Positions 55,495 to 64,000 of a stretch of 64,000 nucleotides of DNA are shown here, one piece after another. The notes under the pieces are model-generated. The model was not told the DNA's origin. It made no database searches and saw only the letters and a list, made by a program, of their open reading frames with translations. Where the stretch lies: positions 1-64,000 of the forward strand of contig NZ_LAHP01000009.1 of assembly GCF_000987765.1 (NCBI RefSeq), read 5' to 3'. Position numbers and translations under genes: made by a program. This DNA is from Arsukibacterium sp. MJ3. Lineage in GTDB: Bacteria > Pseudomonadota > Gammaproteobacteria > Enterobacterales > Alteromonadaceae. Every line of letters begins with the position of its first letter. Positions within the stretch are counted from its first letter, which is position 1.

Positions 55495-56049
55495 TTAGCC
55501 GTTGTTGCTATTAAGCCGTTGCTGCCACACCAGCAGCGCTGACAGCAATTTACGGACATTGGTTTGAATTTTGTCATCGGTTAAATTGCCATCATTATCA
55601 AAAGCACCACTAAAGGCGTTAGCGAATACTTCGGGTTGATTTAACGGGTGCAAATTTAAATAAACACATACCTGGCGTAAATGGTATTGCGCCCGGGATG
55701 AGCCCATACCTGCGGCCGAGCCCATTATGGCCACCGGTTTACCGCTTAATAAATGATTGTCGGGCTCCCGGGAGGCCCAGTCCAGCGCGTTTTTCAGTGC
55801 AGGTGCCATTGAATAGTTATATTCCGGGCAGGCCAGCAGTAAGGCATCGGCCTCAGCCAGTTGTTGCATTAACGTTGCTACTGCTGCTGGTTTTGCGCCA
55901 AGATCGCCATTATAAAAAGGCACGTCGAGTAAATCTGCAAAATGTATTTTCATGCCTTGCGGGCTATTGGCCATGGCATAGCGCACTAAACCCCGGTTGG
56001 TTGACTTGGCCCGTAAGCTGCCACAAATTGCCAGTACGTTAATACTCAT
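55495..56049 (-). CDS. NAD(P)H-dependent FMN reductase (ChrR/azoreductase-like)
   Basis: 184-residue flavodoxin-like quinone/chromate/FMN reductase. The second of two adjacent ATGs (56049) has AGGAG 5 nt upstream. FMN-binding LAICGSLRAKSTNRGL and LACPEYNYSMAPALKNALDWASRE are diagnostic, with MGSAAGMGSSRAQYHLRQV. Members reduce quinones, nitro or azo compounds and limit one-electron redox cycling. Cytoplasmic, single gene. Confidence 0.92.
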   Translation of the reverse strand: MSINVLAICGSLRAKSTNRGLVRYAMANSPQGMKIHFADLLDVPFYNGDLGAKPAAVATLMQQLAEADALLLACPEYNYSMAPALKNALDWASREPDNHLLSGKPVAIMGSAAGMGSSRAQYHLRQVCVYLNLHPLNQPEVFANAFSGAFDNDGNLTDDKIQTNVRKLLSALLVWQQRLNSNNG

Positions 56050-56188
56050 CATTGCTCCTGTTATACTCTATGCCGTTTTAGTGTAGCTCATTTGGCCCGC
56101 TATGGTTATAGACCATAAATTCAGCTCTGGTAAAGTTGGCACGGCGACAATAGCCACTATACTTTCTTTTGACCGCAAGGAGCCTGTT

Positions 56189-56953
56189 ATGCGTTACCCC
56201 CTTACTATTGTTTGCAGCGTAATGCTGTTGCTTGGCTGTCAGCCGGCGCAACAACCATCAGTAGCGCTGGCAGACACCAGCCAGAGCGCCTTAGATTGGC
56301 CAGGCCGCTATCAGGGGGTGATCCCTTGTGCCGACTGCCCTGGTATTAAACTTACACTTCAATTATCTGCAAACCAGCAGTATCAGTTGTCGCGTTACTA
56401 TCAGGAAGGTGCTGCCGAACCTGAGGTGTCTGAAGGCCAATTTAGCTGGAGTAGTGATGGTACTAAAATCCAGTTGGACAATACTGCAGCCAGTCAATTT
56501 CTGGTTGGGGAAAAGCAATTATTGGTGCTTAATCCACAGGGTGAGCGAATTGATGGCGAGCTTGCGCAGCGATACCGGCTAGCGAAACAGCAGAGCGAAG
56601 AGCCACTTGCTGCCGGCGAGGCACAAAGTCTGGTGGGTAAATGGCAGTTAATCGAGCTGTTGCAAACCACAGTTGATGTCGATCATCAGGTGTTTTTACA
56701 GTTTGATCGCTCTGGCCGGGTAAATGGTTATACCGGTTGTAACAACCTAAGTGGTGGCTACCGTTTGCAGGGACCAACGTTAAGCTTTACGCCACTGGCC
56801 ACAACTCGTAAAGCCTGCCAGCAAGATAGCATAGAGCCGCAATTACTGGATGTGCTGAGTAAGGTAGACAACATTAGCTTAACCGCCGATGAGCTAAGCC
56901 TGAACCAAGCCAGAATGGCGCCGCTAGCCCGTTTTAGCCGGGTAGTGGAATAA
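56189..56953 (+). CDS. Lipoprotein with NlpE N-terminal and META domains
   Basis: 254 residues from ATG at 56189 with AAGGAG 6 nt upstream; the frame extends 87 bases further without support. Lipobox LLLGC. The first part (about 40-135) is NlpE-like with the CxxC motif in IPCADCPGIKLTL, which in NlpE senses copper or thiol-disulfide and surface stress. The second part (about 150-254) is a META (HslJ-like) domain: GKWQLIELLQ, VNGYTGCNNLSGGYRL, LATTRKAC. An outer- or inner-membrane envelope-stress role is likely. The pairing of the two domains in one lipoprotein is known in some marine gammaproteobacteria. Single gene. Confidence 0.85.
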   Translation: MRYPLTIVCSVMLLLGCQPAQQPSVALADTSQSALDWPGRYQGVIPCADCPGIKLTLQLSANQQYQLSRYYQEGAAEPEVSEGQFSWSSDGTKIQLDNTAASQFLVGEKQLLVLNPQGERIDGELAQRYRLAKQQSEEPLAAGEAQSLVGKWQLIELLQTTVDVDHQVFLQFDRSGRVNGYTGCNNLSGGYRLQGPTLSFTPLATTRKACQQDSIEPQLLDVLSKVDNISLTADELSLNQARMAPLARFSRVVE

Positions 56954-56986
56954 CAGGCAGACTGAGCAAATCATGATGGATATCAA

Positions 56987-58174
56987 CTACGGGTAGAGCA
57001 AGTATGGCTGGCGCTGCTTGGCAAAAACCTGTAGTGCCGGTTGCCAGCTAGCCCGAATTTGCTCTGCGGTTAAGCCCTGCTCAATTTGTTGCCGCAAGGT
57101 AGCGGTGCCGGCCAGTTTGTCCATAAAACCCGGTGCGTTAAATACACTACGCTGATGCTGTTGAAACAACTGATGCCATGCCAGTAAGTAACTTAAATTT
57201 AAACCACCGGCGCTAACCTGGCGTAAATCCTGGCCCTTACTAGGCTGGTCTTTTAGCGGCGGGTTGCTGGCAGCGCCTGGGGTTGCTACCGGTGTAAAAC
57301 TAAACTCGCCGATACTAAATTGATTATAGCCAACAACCTGAAACGGAAAGGGCGTGCCGCGGCCAACGCTAAGCGGTGTGGCCTCAAAAAAGCCCAGTGA
57401 CGGGTACAGTGCAATAGCTTGATCATTGGGTAAGTTCGGGCTTGGTGGCAGTGGCAGGCTGTAGTGCATATGGCGCTGGTAATTCGCCACCGGTATCACC
57501 GTTAGTGCCAGTTTATCGGCCTTATTTATCCAGCGCTCGCCTTTAATCATCTGCGCCAGCTCGCCAACGGTCATACCATGTAATAACGGAATAGGGTGCA
57601 TGCCCACAAATGACTGAAAGGCTAAGTCGAGCACCGGCCCGTCCAGATAGCGGCCATTCGGGTTAGGCCGGTCGAGTATCAGCACTGCCACGCCATGTTC
57701 GGCTGCTGCCTGCATTAAATAATGCATTGAGCTAATGTACGTGTAATAACGCACGCCGACATCCTGAATATCGAAAATCACCAGATCCAGTGCTTGCATC
57801 TGTTCAGCACTGGGTGCCTTATTGGCGCCGTACAATGACAACAGCGGTAAGCCAGTTTTACTGTCTACTGTGGAGCTGACCTTGGCACCGGCATCATGAT
57901 CACCCCTGAAACCATGCTCCGGGGCAAAAACACTCACAATATTTACCTGTTCAGCCAGCAGTGCATCAACCAGATGTTGCTCGCCAAGCCGTGAGGTTTG
58001 ATTAACCAGCATGCCAACACGTTTACCTTGTAATAAGGGTAAATACTCGGCCAGGCGCTCTGCCCCCGGGGTAATAGCAGTGGCTGGTTTATTACTGGTT
58101 GCTGGCGGTTGGCTGTTGGCGGCCGGTAAATAAACTATAAGCCACAGCAGGCTTAACACACTGAGTAGTTTCAC
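56987..58174 (-). CDS. namZ: Exo-beta-N-acetylmuramidase NamZ (DUF1343, GH171)
   Basis: 395-residue exported glycosidase removing MurNAc from the non-reducing ends of peptidoglycan fragments. GTG start overlapping the murQ stop (GTGA); signal peptide to about residue 21. Diagnostic DUF1343 motifs: GMLVNQTSR, FAPEHGFRGDHDAGA, DIQDVGVRYYTYISSMHYLM, DRPNPNGRYLDGP, and PSPNLPNDQAIALYPSLGFFEAT. This is the YbbC family of the Bacillus MurNAc cluster. Last gene of the leftward operon. It would give MurNAc for import by the SSS symporter. Confidence 0.93.
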   Translation of the reverse strand: MKLLSVLSLLWLIVYLPAANSQPPATSNKPATAITPGAERLAEYLPLLQGKRVGMLVNQTSRLGEQHLVDALLAEQVNIVSVFAPEHGFRGDHDAGAKVSSTVDSKTGLPLLSLYGANKAPSAEQMQALDLVIFDIQDVGVRYYTYISSMHYLMQAAAEHGVAVLILDRPNPNGRYLDGPVLDLAFQSFVGMHPIPLLHGMTVGELAQMIKGERWINKADKLALTVIPVANYQRHMHYSLPLPPSPNLPNDQAIALYPSLGFFEATPLSVGRGTPFPFQVVGYNQFSIGEFSFTPVATPGAASNPPLKDQPSKGQDLRQVSAGGLNLSYLLAWHQLFQQHQRSVFNAPGFMDKLAGTATLRQQIEQGLTAEQIRASWQPALQVFAKQRQPYLLYP

Positions 58175-59106
58175 AATTGTTGTCCCAGCGCTTTACTGAC
58201 AAAGCCATTACTTTTTGCCAGCGCCGCCTGGCAGCTGGCCAGATCATCGCCGGTTAACACCAATAAAATGGCCAGCTTGGGACTCATGTTGGCTTGCTGT
58301 AATGCGGCACTGGCCGTCACGTTATCGCAGTCGGTCGCCTGCATCACAATACGCACTGCCCGGGCCTGTAATTTCTGATTACTGGCATGTAAATCGACCA
58401 TCAGGTTCTGGTACACCTTGCCACTACGTACCATGGCCGCAGTACTTAACATATTTAGCAGCATTTTCTGGGCGGTACCGGCTTTCATTCGGGTTGAGCC
58501 GGTTATTATTTCCGGGCCCACTTCAGCGCAAATAGCAATATCGGCGGCAGCCAGGATTGGCCCGGCAGCATTGCAGCTAATGGCAATTGTGGTTGCCCCC
58601 AGTTTGCGACCATAGGCCAGGCCGCCTAAAACATAGGGGGTGCGGCCACTGGCGGCAATACCAACCAAAATATCGTTGCGGTTAAAGTTAATGGCGGTTA
58701 ATTCTGCTTCTGCCAGCTGTGGGCTATCTTCTGCCCCTTCAACGGCGTGTTTAATGGCTTTTTCGCCACCGGCAATTAAACCAACCACCTGGTTAGCCGG
58801 TACACTAAACGTCGGCGGGCATTCTACGGCGTCTAAAATACCTAAACGACCACTGGTACCGGCGCCCTGGTAAATTAAGCGACCGCCACGGTTAAACGCG
58901 CTAACAATCGCATCCACTGCCTGGGCTACGGCGGGCAGTGCCGGTATTAATGCCGCAGCAATGCCGTGATCTGCTTGATTAATCAGACTGACAATAGCTA
59001 GGCTGTCCAGCTGATCTAGCTTGGCAGAGGCTGGATTACGCGCTTCGGTGCTCATGCTAGCCAGTTGTTGTAGTAATTCGGTTTCACTCATCAGGGCTTT
59101 ACTCAT
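58171..59106 (-). CDS. murQ: N-acetylmuramic acid 6-phosphate etherase
   Basis: 311-residue cytoplasmic lyase converting MurNAc-6-phosphate to GlcNAc-6-phosphate and lactate. The SIS-domain sequence is clear: QGAGTSGRLGILDAVECPPTF, AVEGAEDSP, ITGSTRMKAGTAQKMLLNMLSTAAMV, and VRIVMQATDCD, with the catalytic Glu in the EDS region. N-terminal STEARNPAS is typical. ATG at 59106 has no clear ribosome site; ATG 15 bases later is possible. It lies 56 bp after the kinase gene and overlaps namZ by 4 bp. Confidence 0.96.
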   Translation of the reverse strand: MSKALMSETELLQQLASMSTEARNPASAKLDQLDSLAIVSLINQADHGIAAALIPALPAVAQAVDAIVSAFNRGGRLIYQGAGTSGRLGILDAVECPPTFSVPANQVVGLIAGGEKAIKHAVEGAEDSPQLAEAELTAINFNRNDILVGIAASGRTPYVLGGLAYGRKLGATTIAISCNAAGPILAAADIAICAEVGPEIITGSTRMKAGTAQKMLLNMLSTAAMVRSGKVYQNLMVDLHASNQKLQARAVRIVMQATDCDNVTASAALQQANMSPKLAILLVLTGDDLASCQAALAKSNGFVSKALGQQL

Positions 59107-59162
59107 TTTTTAACGACATGTTGAAAGTATTCGTTTACGTTGCTGGTTTACGCTGGCGGTTT

Positions 59163-60038
59163 TTAACCCTGCGGCGCCGCACTTTGCTGCGCCGCCAAAA
59201 TCAGGCCACCGTCTAATGCATTACCCTTTGCCGGTTGTAGCAGCGCCTTTATGTCCGGGTTCAGATACGGCTGACTGCTGGCGGCTAACCCTCCCAGTAA
59301 CACCACTGGCAGGTCGTGTTGGCCAAGGCAGTAAGTAATCAGTTCGGCAATGGCGGCAGCGTGCTGCTGCAATATCTGTTGTGCCAGTGGGCAGCTACTG
59401 TGCGTAAATACTAAGGGTGCCAGCGCGGCAAAGTCAGTGGCGCTCGCCTGTTTTAGCCAAGGTAATACCGTGTTAACGCTGGCGCCGCAGTGCTGGGCTA
59501 ACGCATGGATCAGTGGGCTAATAACGCTGCTAAGGCCGCTATCGTTGTCTAGTTGCCATAATAATTGCCGCACCGCCAACTTGCCGAGCCAGGCACCGCC
59601 AGCCTCATCACCAATAGTAAAACCCCAGCCACCGGTTTGTTGCTCAGTGTCGTCGGCGGTTAACCGCATGGCTACAGAGCCGGTACCCAGCGCTACCATT
59701 ACCACTGGCTGGCCGTTATTGGCACCATATAACGAGGTGCGGGCATCGGTAGTAAGCTGCCAGGCGGCAAAATCCAGTTGCAGTTGCTGGCAAAATGCGG
59801 CGTGTAATTGCGGATTGCCTGCACCAGCCAGGCCAATGCAGGCCACAATCTGGCGTGGGGTAATGGCGGCTTGCTGGCATAGTTGTAGGCACAGCTGCCG
59901 GACATTAGTTATGGCCAGCGGCAGATCATTGGATAACTGGGCCGGGCCGGCTGTCGCTTGCCACTGTTGGCCGCTGGCTTTATGCTGCAGCCTGGCCACA
60001 GTTTTACTGCCACCGCCATCGATTGCCAATAAATACAT
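59163..60038 (-). CDS. BadF/BadG-type sugar kinase (probable MurNAc/GlcNAc kinase)
   Basis: 291 residues from ATG at 60038 with GGAG 7 nt upstream; it starts one base after the symporter stop. The actin-like ATPase motifs are AIDGGGSKT (phosphate 1), VALGTGSVAMRL (phosphate 2) and GDEAGGAWLGKLA, as in N-acetylglucosamine kinase-like and MurK proteins. Beside murQ and namZ it most likely makes MurNAc-6-phosphate, and perhaps GlcNAc-6-phosphate, after import by a non-phosphorylating symporter. AnmK motifs are absent. Confidence 0.88.
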   Translation of the reverse strand: MYLLAIDGGGSKTVARLQHKASGQQWQATAGPAQLSNDLPLAITNVRQLCLQLCQQAAITPRQIVACIGLAGAGNPQLHAAFCQQLQLDFAAWQLTTDARTSLYGANNGQPVVMVALGTGSVAMRLTADDTEQQTGGWGFTIGDEAGGAWLGKLAVRQLLWQLDNDSGLSSVISPLIHALAQHCGASVNTVLPWLKQASATDFAALAPLVFTHSSCPLAQQILQQHAAAIAELITYCLGQHDLPVVLLGGLAASSQPYLNPDIKALLQPAKGNALDGGLILAAQQSAAPQG

Positions 60039-60039
60039 G

Positions 60040-61641
60040 TTAGCGCTCCACGCTATAGGTTGTTGCAACAGCAGGTTTTACGATAGCTGATGACGTGGTT
60101 GACTGTGGCTTGCCAGACCAGCACACCAACCATGCCACCGCAGTACCCAGACAAAGTTGCCAGGTAAAGCCCAGATCAATGCTTGCCAGGGTAGGGCTAA
60201 GCTGTTGCAGTATATAAGGCTGCATTAGCAGCGTGACCGTAAAGCCGGCTAACAGCGCCGCAGTAACACTGCTGCTGTTACCCCGTTTGCTAAACAGCGC
60301 GGTAAAAAACACCCCCAGCAAGCCACTGTAAGAAAACACCATAACACTTAACGCAAACGCCAGTAATGGCATAGCAGAATATTGCTGCCAGTAAAAACAC
60401 ACGATAGCCATTAATGACAACACTACGGCGGTCAGTAACATTGCCCATTGGCCCGCCCGCACATAATGCCGGTCATCGGTCTTGGCGTGGTGCTGTTGAC
60501 GCCAGGGTTGGTACATATCGGCAACCAATACTGATGCCATCGAGTTTAAACCTGAGGTAATGGTCGATAACGCGGCAGCAATCACTCCCACCACTACCAG
60601 CCCGCGCAGGCCAGAGGGCATTTCATTCAATACATAGTACATAAAAACGGTAATTTGTTCACCGGCAAAACTGCCGCTGTAACGGCCACTATTGCTAAAG
60701 ACATCGGGCCGCTGATAATAGATATACAGCAATAAACCAATAACAATAAAGATCAGCATCACCGGAATAACCAGTAGCGCTGAGGTTAACAATGCTTTGG
60801 CGCCACCGGCAGCGGTTTTACAGGTAAGTACCCGTTGGGTCATGTCTTGATCCAGGCCAAAAGCAGCAATATTAAGCAGTACAAAGCCGGTGAGTGCCGA
60901 CCATACGGTAAACACCCCGCTACTGCTAAAGTCCGCTCTGAAGTCAAACAGTAATAATTTAGACGTGCCGTCGGCTAGTGGTTGGCTTAACACCGTATAC
61001 AGACTGGCCAGGTCAAGTTGTAAACTGTGGTATAAATACCCTAACACCACCAATGCTGCACTTACGTAAACCGCGCACTGCAAAGCATCGGTGTAAATGA
61101 CCGAGCGAATGCCGCCGGCCATGGTGCACGCCAAACCCACCGCTGCCAGTAACACAATAGCCATCACAACACTGCTGGCGTCAATATTGTTAAACAACAG
61201 CATAGCCACCGCCAGCGCGGCCATATATAAACGGGCACCACTGGCGAAGACGCGGCCAAATAAATACATTTTGCCAGCATGGTTTTTCGCAGTAGCGTTA
61301 AAGCGACTTTCCAGCAGTTCGTATACGGTAGTTACTTTTAAGTGATAGTAACGCGGGATAAGCCATTTTATCACTAACAAAGTGGCAATAATGGCACCAA
61401 TATTGGTAGCCAGATAACTTAGATTACCGCGAAAACCCATGTCTGGGCCGCCTAAAAAAGTCGCGGCAGATTGCGAGGTCGCCAGCACCGAAATGGCAAC
61501 CAGTAGTGGTGGCATGTTGTTACCGCCAAGAAAATAATCGCTGCTGCTGTTAGCTTGTCGTCGGTTTACCCAGATAGCTAACGACGCCAGTAGCAGAAAA
61601 TAGCCAATAAAAACCGTCCAGTCTAATAACGTTAATTGCAT
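60040..61641 (-). CDS. Sodium:solute symporter (SSS family), probable amino-sugar importer
   Basis: 533-residue inner-membrane protein with about 13-14 helices. FLGGNNMPPLLVAISVLATSQSAATFLG and TMAGGIRSVIYTDALQ are typical of the SSS family; VVGVIAAALSTITSGLNSMASVLVADMY holds the Na+-site Ser/Thr helix. First gene of the leftward operon, directly before the kinase, murQ and namZ. It should import MurNAc or related sugars with sodium, taking the place of the PTS transporter MurP of E. coli and Bacillus. Substrate is inferred from context. Confidence 0.9.
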   Translation of the reverse strand: MQLTLLDWTVFIGYFLLLASLAIWVNRRQANSSSDYFLGGNNMPPLLVAISVLATSQSAATFLGGPDMGFRGNLSYLATNIGAIIATLLVIKWLIPRYYHLKVTTVYELLESRFNATAKNHAGKMYLFGRVFASGARLYMAALAVAMLLFNNIDASSVVMAIVLLAAVGLACTMAGGIRSVIYTDALQCAVYVSAALVVLGYLYHSLQLDLASLYTVLSQPLADGTSKLLLFDFRADFSSSGVFTVWSALTGFVLLNIAAFGLDQDMTQRVLTCKTAAGGAKALLTSALLVIPVMLIFIVIGLLLYIYYQRPDVFSNSGRYSGSFAGEQITVFMYYVLNEMPSGLRGLVVVGVIAAALSTITSGLNSMASVLVADMYQPWRQQHHAKTDDRHYVRAGQWAMLLTAVVLSLMAIVCFYWQQYSAMPLLAFALSVMVFSYSGLLGVFFTALFSKRGNSSSVTAALLAGFTVTLLMQPYILQQLSPTLASIDLGFTWQLCLGTAVAWLVCWSGKPQSTTSSAIVKPAVATTYSVER

Positions 61642-61684
61642 GGCAGTGTTCCTGCGAGCTAAGGTTTACGATTAATTGTAGTTT

Positions 61685-61705
61685 CGCCAGTAGCCACTAC
61701 TGGCG
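61685..61705. promoter_or_regulatory. Perfect palindrome between divergent amino-sugar operons
   Basis: CGCCAGTAG, a 3-nt spacer, then CTACTGGCG: a perfect 9-bp inverted repeat in the gap between the symporter and nagZ genes. It could be an operator controlling both arms. Rightward it is followed, after 7 bases, by eight Ts, so an attenuator-like hairpin is also conceivable. No regulator gene is in view. Confidence 0.5.
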
Positions 61706-61780
61706 CAGGCGGGTTTTTTTTGTTTTACTGCACGCCAATACATGAACAGACATTACCTTAACATAAGCGGAGTATACAGT

Positions 61781-63691
61781 GTGTTGCATCAGCAAAATGG
61801 GTGGTTACAACGTCGGCTATGCTGGGTGTGGTGTATTTTATTGGGTGTACTGGCGATGAGCAGTCAGGCGCAGCAAACCGCTGCACCGACTATTCGCCAG
61901 ATGCTGGGCCAAAAGCTGATGCTCGACTTGCGCTACTATTGCAAAGAGCCGCAGCCAGCCGGGGCATGTCGTACGCCATTAACCAGCTTGCCGGCAGAGC
62001 TGGCAGAGCTTATCAGCCAATATGACATTGGTGGTGTTATTTTATTTGCTGAAAACCTGCAACACAGCCAACAGATTATTGGTCTGAACCGCCAGTTGCA
62101 ACAAGCCGCCAGTAAGTCGGCGTTAGCACAGCCGTTATTTATTAGTATTGATCAGGAAGGTGGCCGGGTAGCCCGCTTGCCTCGGCAACTGGCAACGTCG
62201 TTTAGTGGCAATATGGCTATTGGTGCTACGTACCCAGAGCATGGCAACCACTTTGCTAAGCAAGTGGGTAGTATTATGGCCACAGAACTATTAGCACTGG
62301 GTATAAATGTTAATTTTGCACCCACCGTCGATGTTAATGTTAACCCGGATAACCCGGTGATTAACGTGCGGGCATTCTCTGAAAACCCGGCAGTAGTGGC
62401 GCAGCTGGGTGGGGCCATGACAGCCGCTATGCAGCAACAAGGCGTCATTGCCGCGCTTAAACATTTTCCCGGCCATGGTGATACCCATGTTGATAGTCAT
62501 TTAGGCTTACCGCGGGTGGTGCATAGCCGAGCGCAAATTGATCAGGTTGATTTACTGCCGTTTGCTGACATTATAAAACAGCACAACCCCGGCATGATTA
62601 TGACTGCTCACATTCAATACCCGGCGCTGGATAGCAGTACCTTTGTGGCGAAAGACGGCCAGAAAATGCTAAAACCGGCCACCTTATCGCGGGCTATTTT
62701 GCATGATTTACTGCGCCGGCAACTGGGATTTAACGGGGTCATTGTTACCGATGCACTGGATATGGCGGGTATTAGTCATTTTTTCAGCCCACACGAGGCG
62801 GTAATAGCCACCTTTGCTGCCGGTGCCGATATTGCCCTTATGCCGGTAAAATTGCAAAACCCGGCAGAACTGGCCAGCTTAGCTGCTCTGCTCACTGCAC
62901 TGGAGCAGGCAGTTAACAGTAACCAGCTTGATATTGCTGAATTACGCGCCTCTTATCAGCGCATTATTGCCCTGAAACAACAGTATCCGCTGCTACCGGC
63001 GGGCTCAGCAGCAGCGCAACTGGCTAACGCCAATAAGGTAATAGGTAGCCCGGCGCATCGGCAGGCTGAACTGGCGCTGGCCCAGGCCGCCATTACCCGC
63101 ATCACTATTGCTAAAGACAGTAAGGCAACCGCACTACCGTTAACTATGCTATTAACGCCGGGCAAAAAAATAGTGTTAATTATGCCCGACAACAATAAAG
63201 CGGCAGCGCTTAAGTTGGCGTTACAGCAACAGAGTAAAATACCCCTTAGCATTAGCAGCCTCAGTTTATTGCAGAATGATCTGGCTAGCGCCAATGCTTT
63301 ATTGGCCAAAGCCGATGTGGTGGTGAGTGGTTTTATTACCCCAATGCCGTCGTTAGCAGAAATTGGCGGCATGGACGATATAACCGCGATTGGCCCGTTA
63401 GCGGCACGTTACCAGCAGCAGCAACGTGACTTTTTAAGTTTGCTGCAACAAGTACAGCAACAACAGACAGCGCATGTTTTTATTAGTATGCGTGCGCCCT
63501 ACGATGTGGCTATATATGGCCGGTATGCCGATCTGGTGCTGGCCAGCTACGCCTACAACAGTGAAGACAACGCCATTGCCGCCGGCAATCCGGGGGCAAT
63601 CTATACGGCGCTGGCAAAGGTACTACTGAGCCAGGCAAGCGCCCCTGGTTCTCTACCGGTAACACTACCGGTTACCGCTATAAAGCACTAA
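61781..63691 (+). CDS. nagZ: Exported beta-N-acetylglucosaminidase, NagZ-like GH3
   Basis: 636 residues from GTG at 61781, which has GGAG 8 nt upstream and gives a compact signal peptide (to about residue 31, ending SQA); ATG at 61742 is the alternative. The GH3 catalytic domain has [33 protein letters not shown] with the NagZ-type acid/base Asp-His pair, and the nucleophile Asp in [11 protein letters not shown] second domain (about 390-636) follows, as in Bacillus NagZ (YbbD), whereas E. coli NagZ is shorter and cytoplasmic. It would cut GlcNAc from MurNAc-containing fragments outside the cytoplasm, feeding NamZ. nagX follows 5 bp later. Confidence 0.93.
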   Translation: MLHQQNGWLQRRLCWVWCILLGVLAMSSQAQQTAAPTIRQMLGQKLMLDLRYYCKEPQPAGACRTPLTSLPAELAELISQYDIGGVILFAENLQHSQQIIGLNRQLQQAASKSALAQPLFISIDQEGGRVARLPRQLATSFSGNMAIGATYPEHGNHFAKQVGSIMATELLALGINVNFAPTVDVNVNPDNPVINVRAFSENPAVVAQLGGAMTAAMQQQGVIAALKHFPGHGDTHVDSHLGLPRVVHSRAQIDQVDLLPFADIIKQHNPGMIMTAHIQYPALDSSTFVAKDGQKMLKPATLSRAILHDLLRRQLGFNGVIVTDALDMAGISHFFSPHEAVIATFAAGADIALMPVKLQNPAELASLAALLTALEQAVNSNQLDIAELRASYQRIIALKQQYPLLPAGSAAAQLANANKVIGSPAHRQAELALAQAAITRITIAKDSKATALPLTMLLTPGKKIVLIMPDNNKAAALKLALQQQSKIPLSISSLSLLQNDLASANALLAKADVVVSGFITPMPSLAEIGGMDDITAIGPLAARYQQQQRDFLSLLQQVQQQQTAHVFISMRAPYDVAIYGRYADLVLASYAYNSEDNAIAAGNPGAIYTALAKVLLSQASAPGSLPVTLPVTAIKH

Positions 63692-63696
63692 CGCTA

Positions 63697-64000
63697 ATGT
63701 TTAACTGGCTGCGGCGTCATTGCGATGCCATTTTGGCGCCACTGCCAGCAGAGCGTTTGCTGGCGTTGGATGTGCTGCGCGGTTTAACTATTACGGCAAT
63801 GATCCTGGTGAATAATCCGGGGAGCTGGCGTTATGTCTATGCCCCGCTGCGCCATGCAGAATGGCACGGTTGGACCATAACCGATCTTATTTTTCCTTTT
63901 TTCATTGTTATTGTTGGCATGTCATTACAGCTTAGCCTGCAGCGACAACGTAATACGGCTAAATCGGTTACCATCCGCCATGCTGCTAAGCGCAGTGCCA
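63697..64000 (+). CDS. nagX: NagX-like membrane protein (DUF5009/HGSNAT-like), N-terminal part
   Basis: Open from ATG at 63697 to the right edge (101 codons and one base). The N-terminus [22 protein letters not shown], then [30 protein letters not shown], is characteristic of NagX-type proteins, related to heparan-alpha-glucosaminide N-acetyltransferase and often found in GlcNAc-use operons of marine gammaproteobacteria. Two membrane helices are seen so far. It starts 5 bp after the nagZ stop, so the two are co-transcribed. It may acetylate or transport glucosamine sugars; the role is not settled. Confidence 0.88.
   Translation, partial: MFNWLRRHCDAILAPLPAERLLALDVLRGLTITAMILVNNPGSWRYVYAPLRHAEWHGWTITDLIFPFFIVIVGMSLQLSLQRQRNTAKSVTIRHAAKRSA

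Noticed and set aside
59350-60090. A 246-codon rightward open frame opposite the sugar kinase
   Set aside because: The kinase on the other strand has all ATPase motifs and fits the operon; this frame is a Cys/Ala-rich shadow.
1-64000. CRISPR arrays, tRNA/rRNA genes, insertion sequences, prophage
   Set aside because: No regularly spaced repeats, cloverleaf-like sequences, transposase, integrase or phage genes were seen on reading; small or divergent cases could still be missed without a search tool.

Overview
The window looks like chromosome from a free-living aerobic gammaproteobacterium. The mix of gene families (Lap-type adhesin secretion, a DUF3083 protein, DUF3240 beside a metal RND pump, a CIO-type bd oxidase, a PEP-CTERM protein, Na+-coupled transporters) fits the Alteromonadales, perhaps the Rheinheimera/Arsukibacterium/Alishewanella group. 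That placement is inference from gene content; no rRNA or other marker is present. I see no tRNA, rRNA, CRISPR array, insertion sequence or phage gene. No gap between genes exceeds 300 bases. By eye the first 7 kb is more A+T-rich than the rest.

1-9.8 kb is a biofilm adhesin locus. The N-terminus of a giant LapA/BapA-like adhesin runs off the left edge. Divergent from it lie a TolC-OmpA fusion, LapB and LapC (the type I secretion system), a LuxR-type regulator with an atypical receiver, and a small conserved protein. A convergent lapG-lapD pair encodes the periplasmic protease and the c-di-GMP receptor that controls it. The adhesin shows a TAAG site where a LapG protease would be expected to cut. 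A MacAB-like ABC exporter follows (10.0-13.2 kb).

13.2-32.3 kb is a stress and respiration block. It holds a Prx6-type peroxiredoxin, a CusCBA-like heavy-metal efflux system with DUF3240, an OprC/NosA-type copper receptor, a type II sulfide:quinone oxidoreductase, a DUF2892 protein, a CIO-type cytochrome bd oxidase (cydAB) with cydDC, a periplasmic rhodanese, a DsrE-like protein and a persulfide dioxygenase. Together these form a sulfide-oxidising route coupled to a copper-free terminal oxidase. Two regulatory links are visible: a near-identical 39-bp promoter element in front of both the peroxiredoxin and the persulfide dioxygenase genes, and a 17-bp palindrome matching the RegA/PrrA/RoxR consensus in front of both cydA and the copper receptor.

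32.3-46.5 kb is mixed housekeeping and accessory content: a sorbosone dehydrogenase-like lipoprotein, an S9 peptidase, OsmC, a PEP-CTERM protein, an EAL-CBS-GGDEF protein, DUF3083, TspO, and a cluster of glutaryl-CoA dehydrogenase, a fused E1 alpha-beta 2-oxoacid dehydrogenase and a FabD-like acyltransferase lacking the usual carboxylate-binding Arg. 46.6-51.7 kb is an AcrAB-type multidrug pump whose promoter spacer is an AcrR-like operator; the TetR gene lies at the far end.

51.7-64 kb is rich in cell-wall salvage functions: a VanX-type dipeptidase with an NhaC antiporter, an M14 carboxypeptidase, an FMN reductase and an NlpE-META lipoprotein, then a peptidoglycan amino-sugar cluster. One arm of that cluster is SSS symporter, sugar kinase, murQ, namZ; the divergent arm is an exported NagZ and NagX (cut by the right edge). 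A perfect palindrome sits between the two arms.
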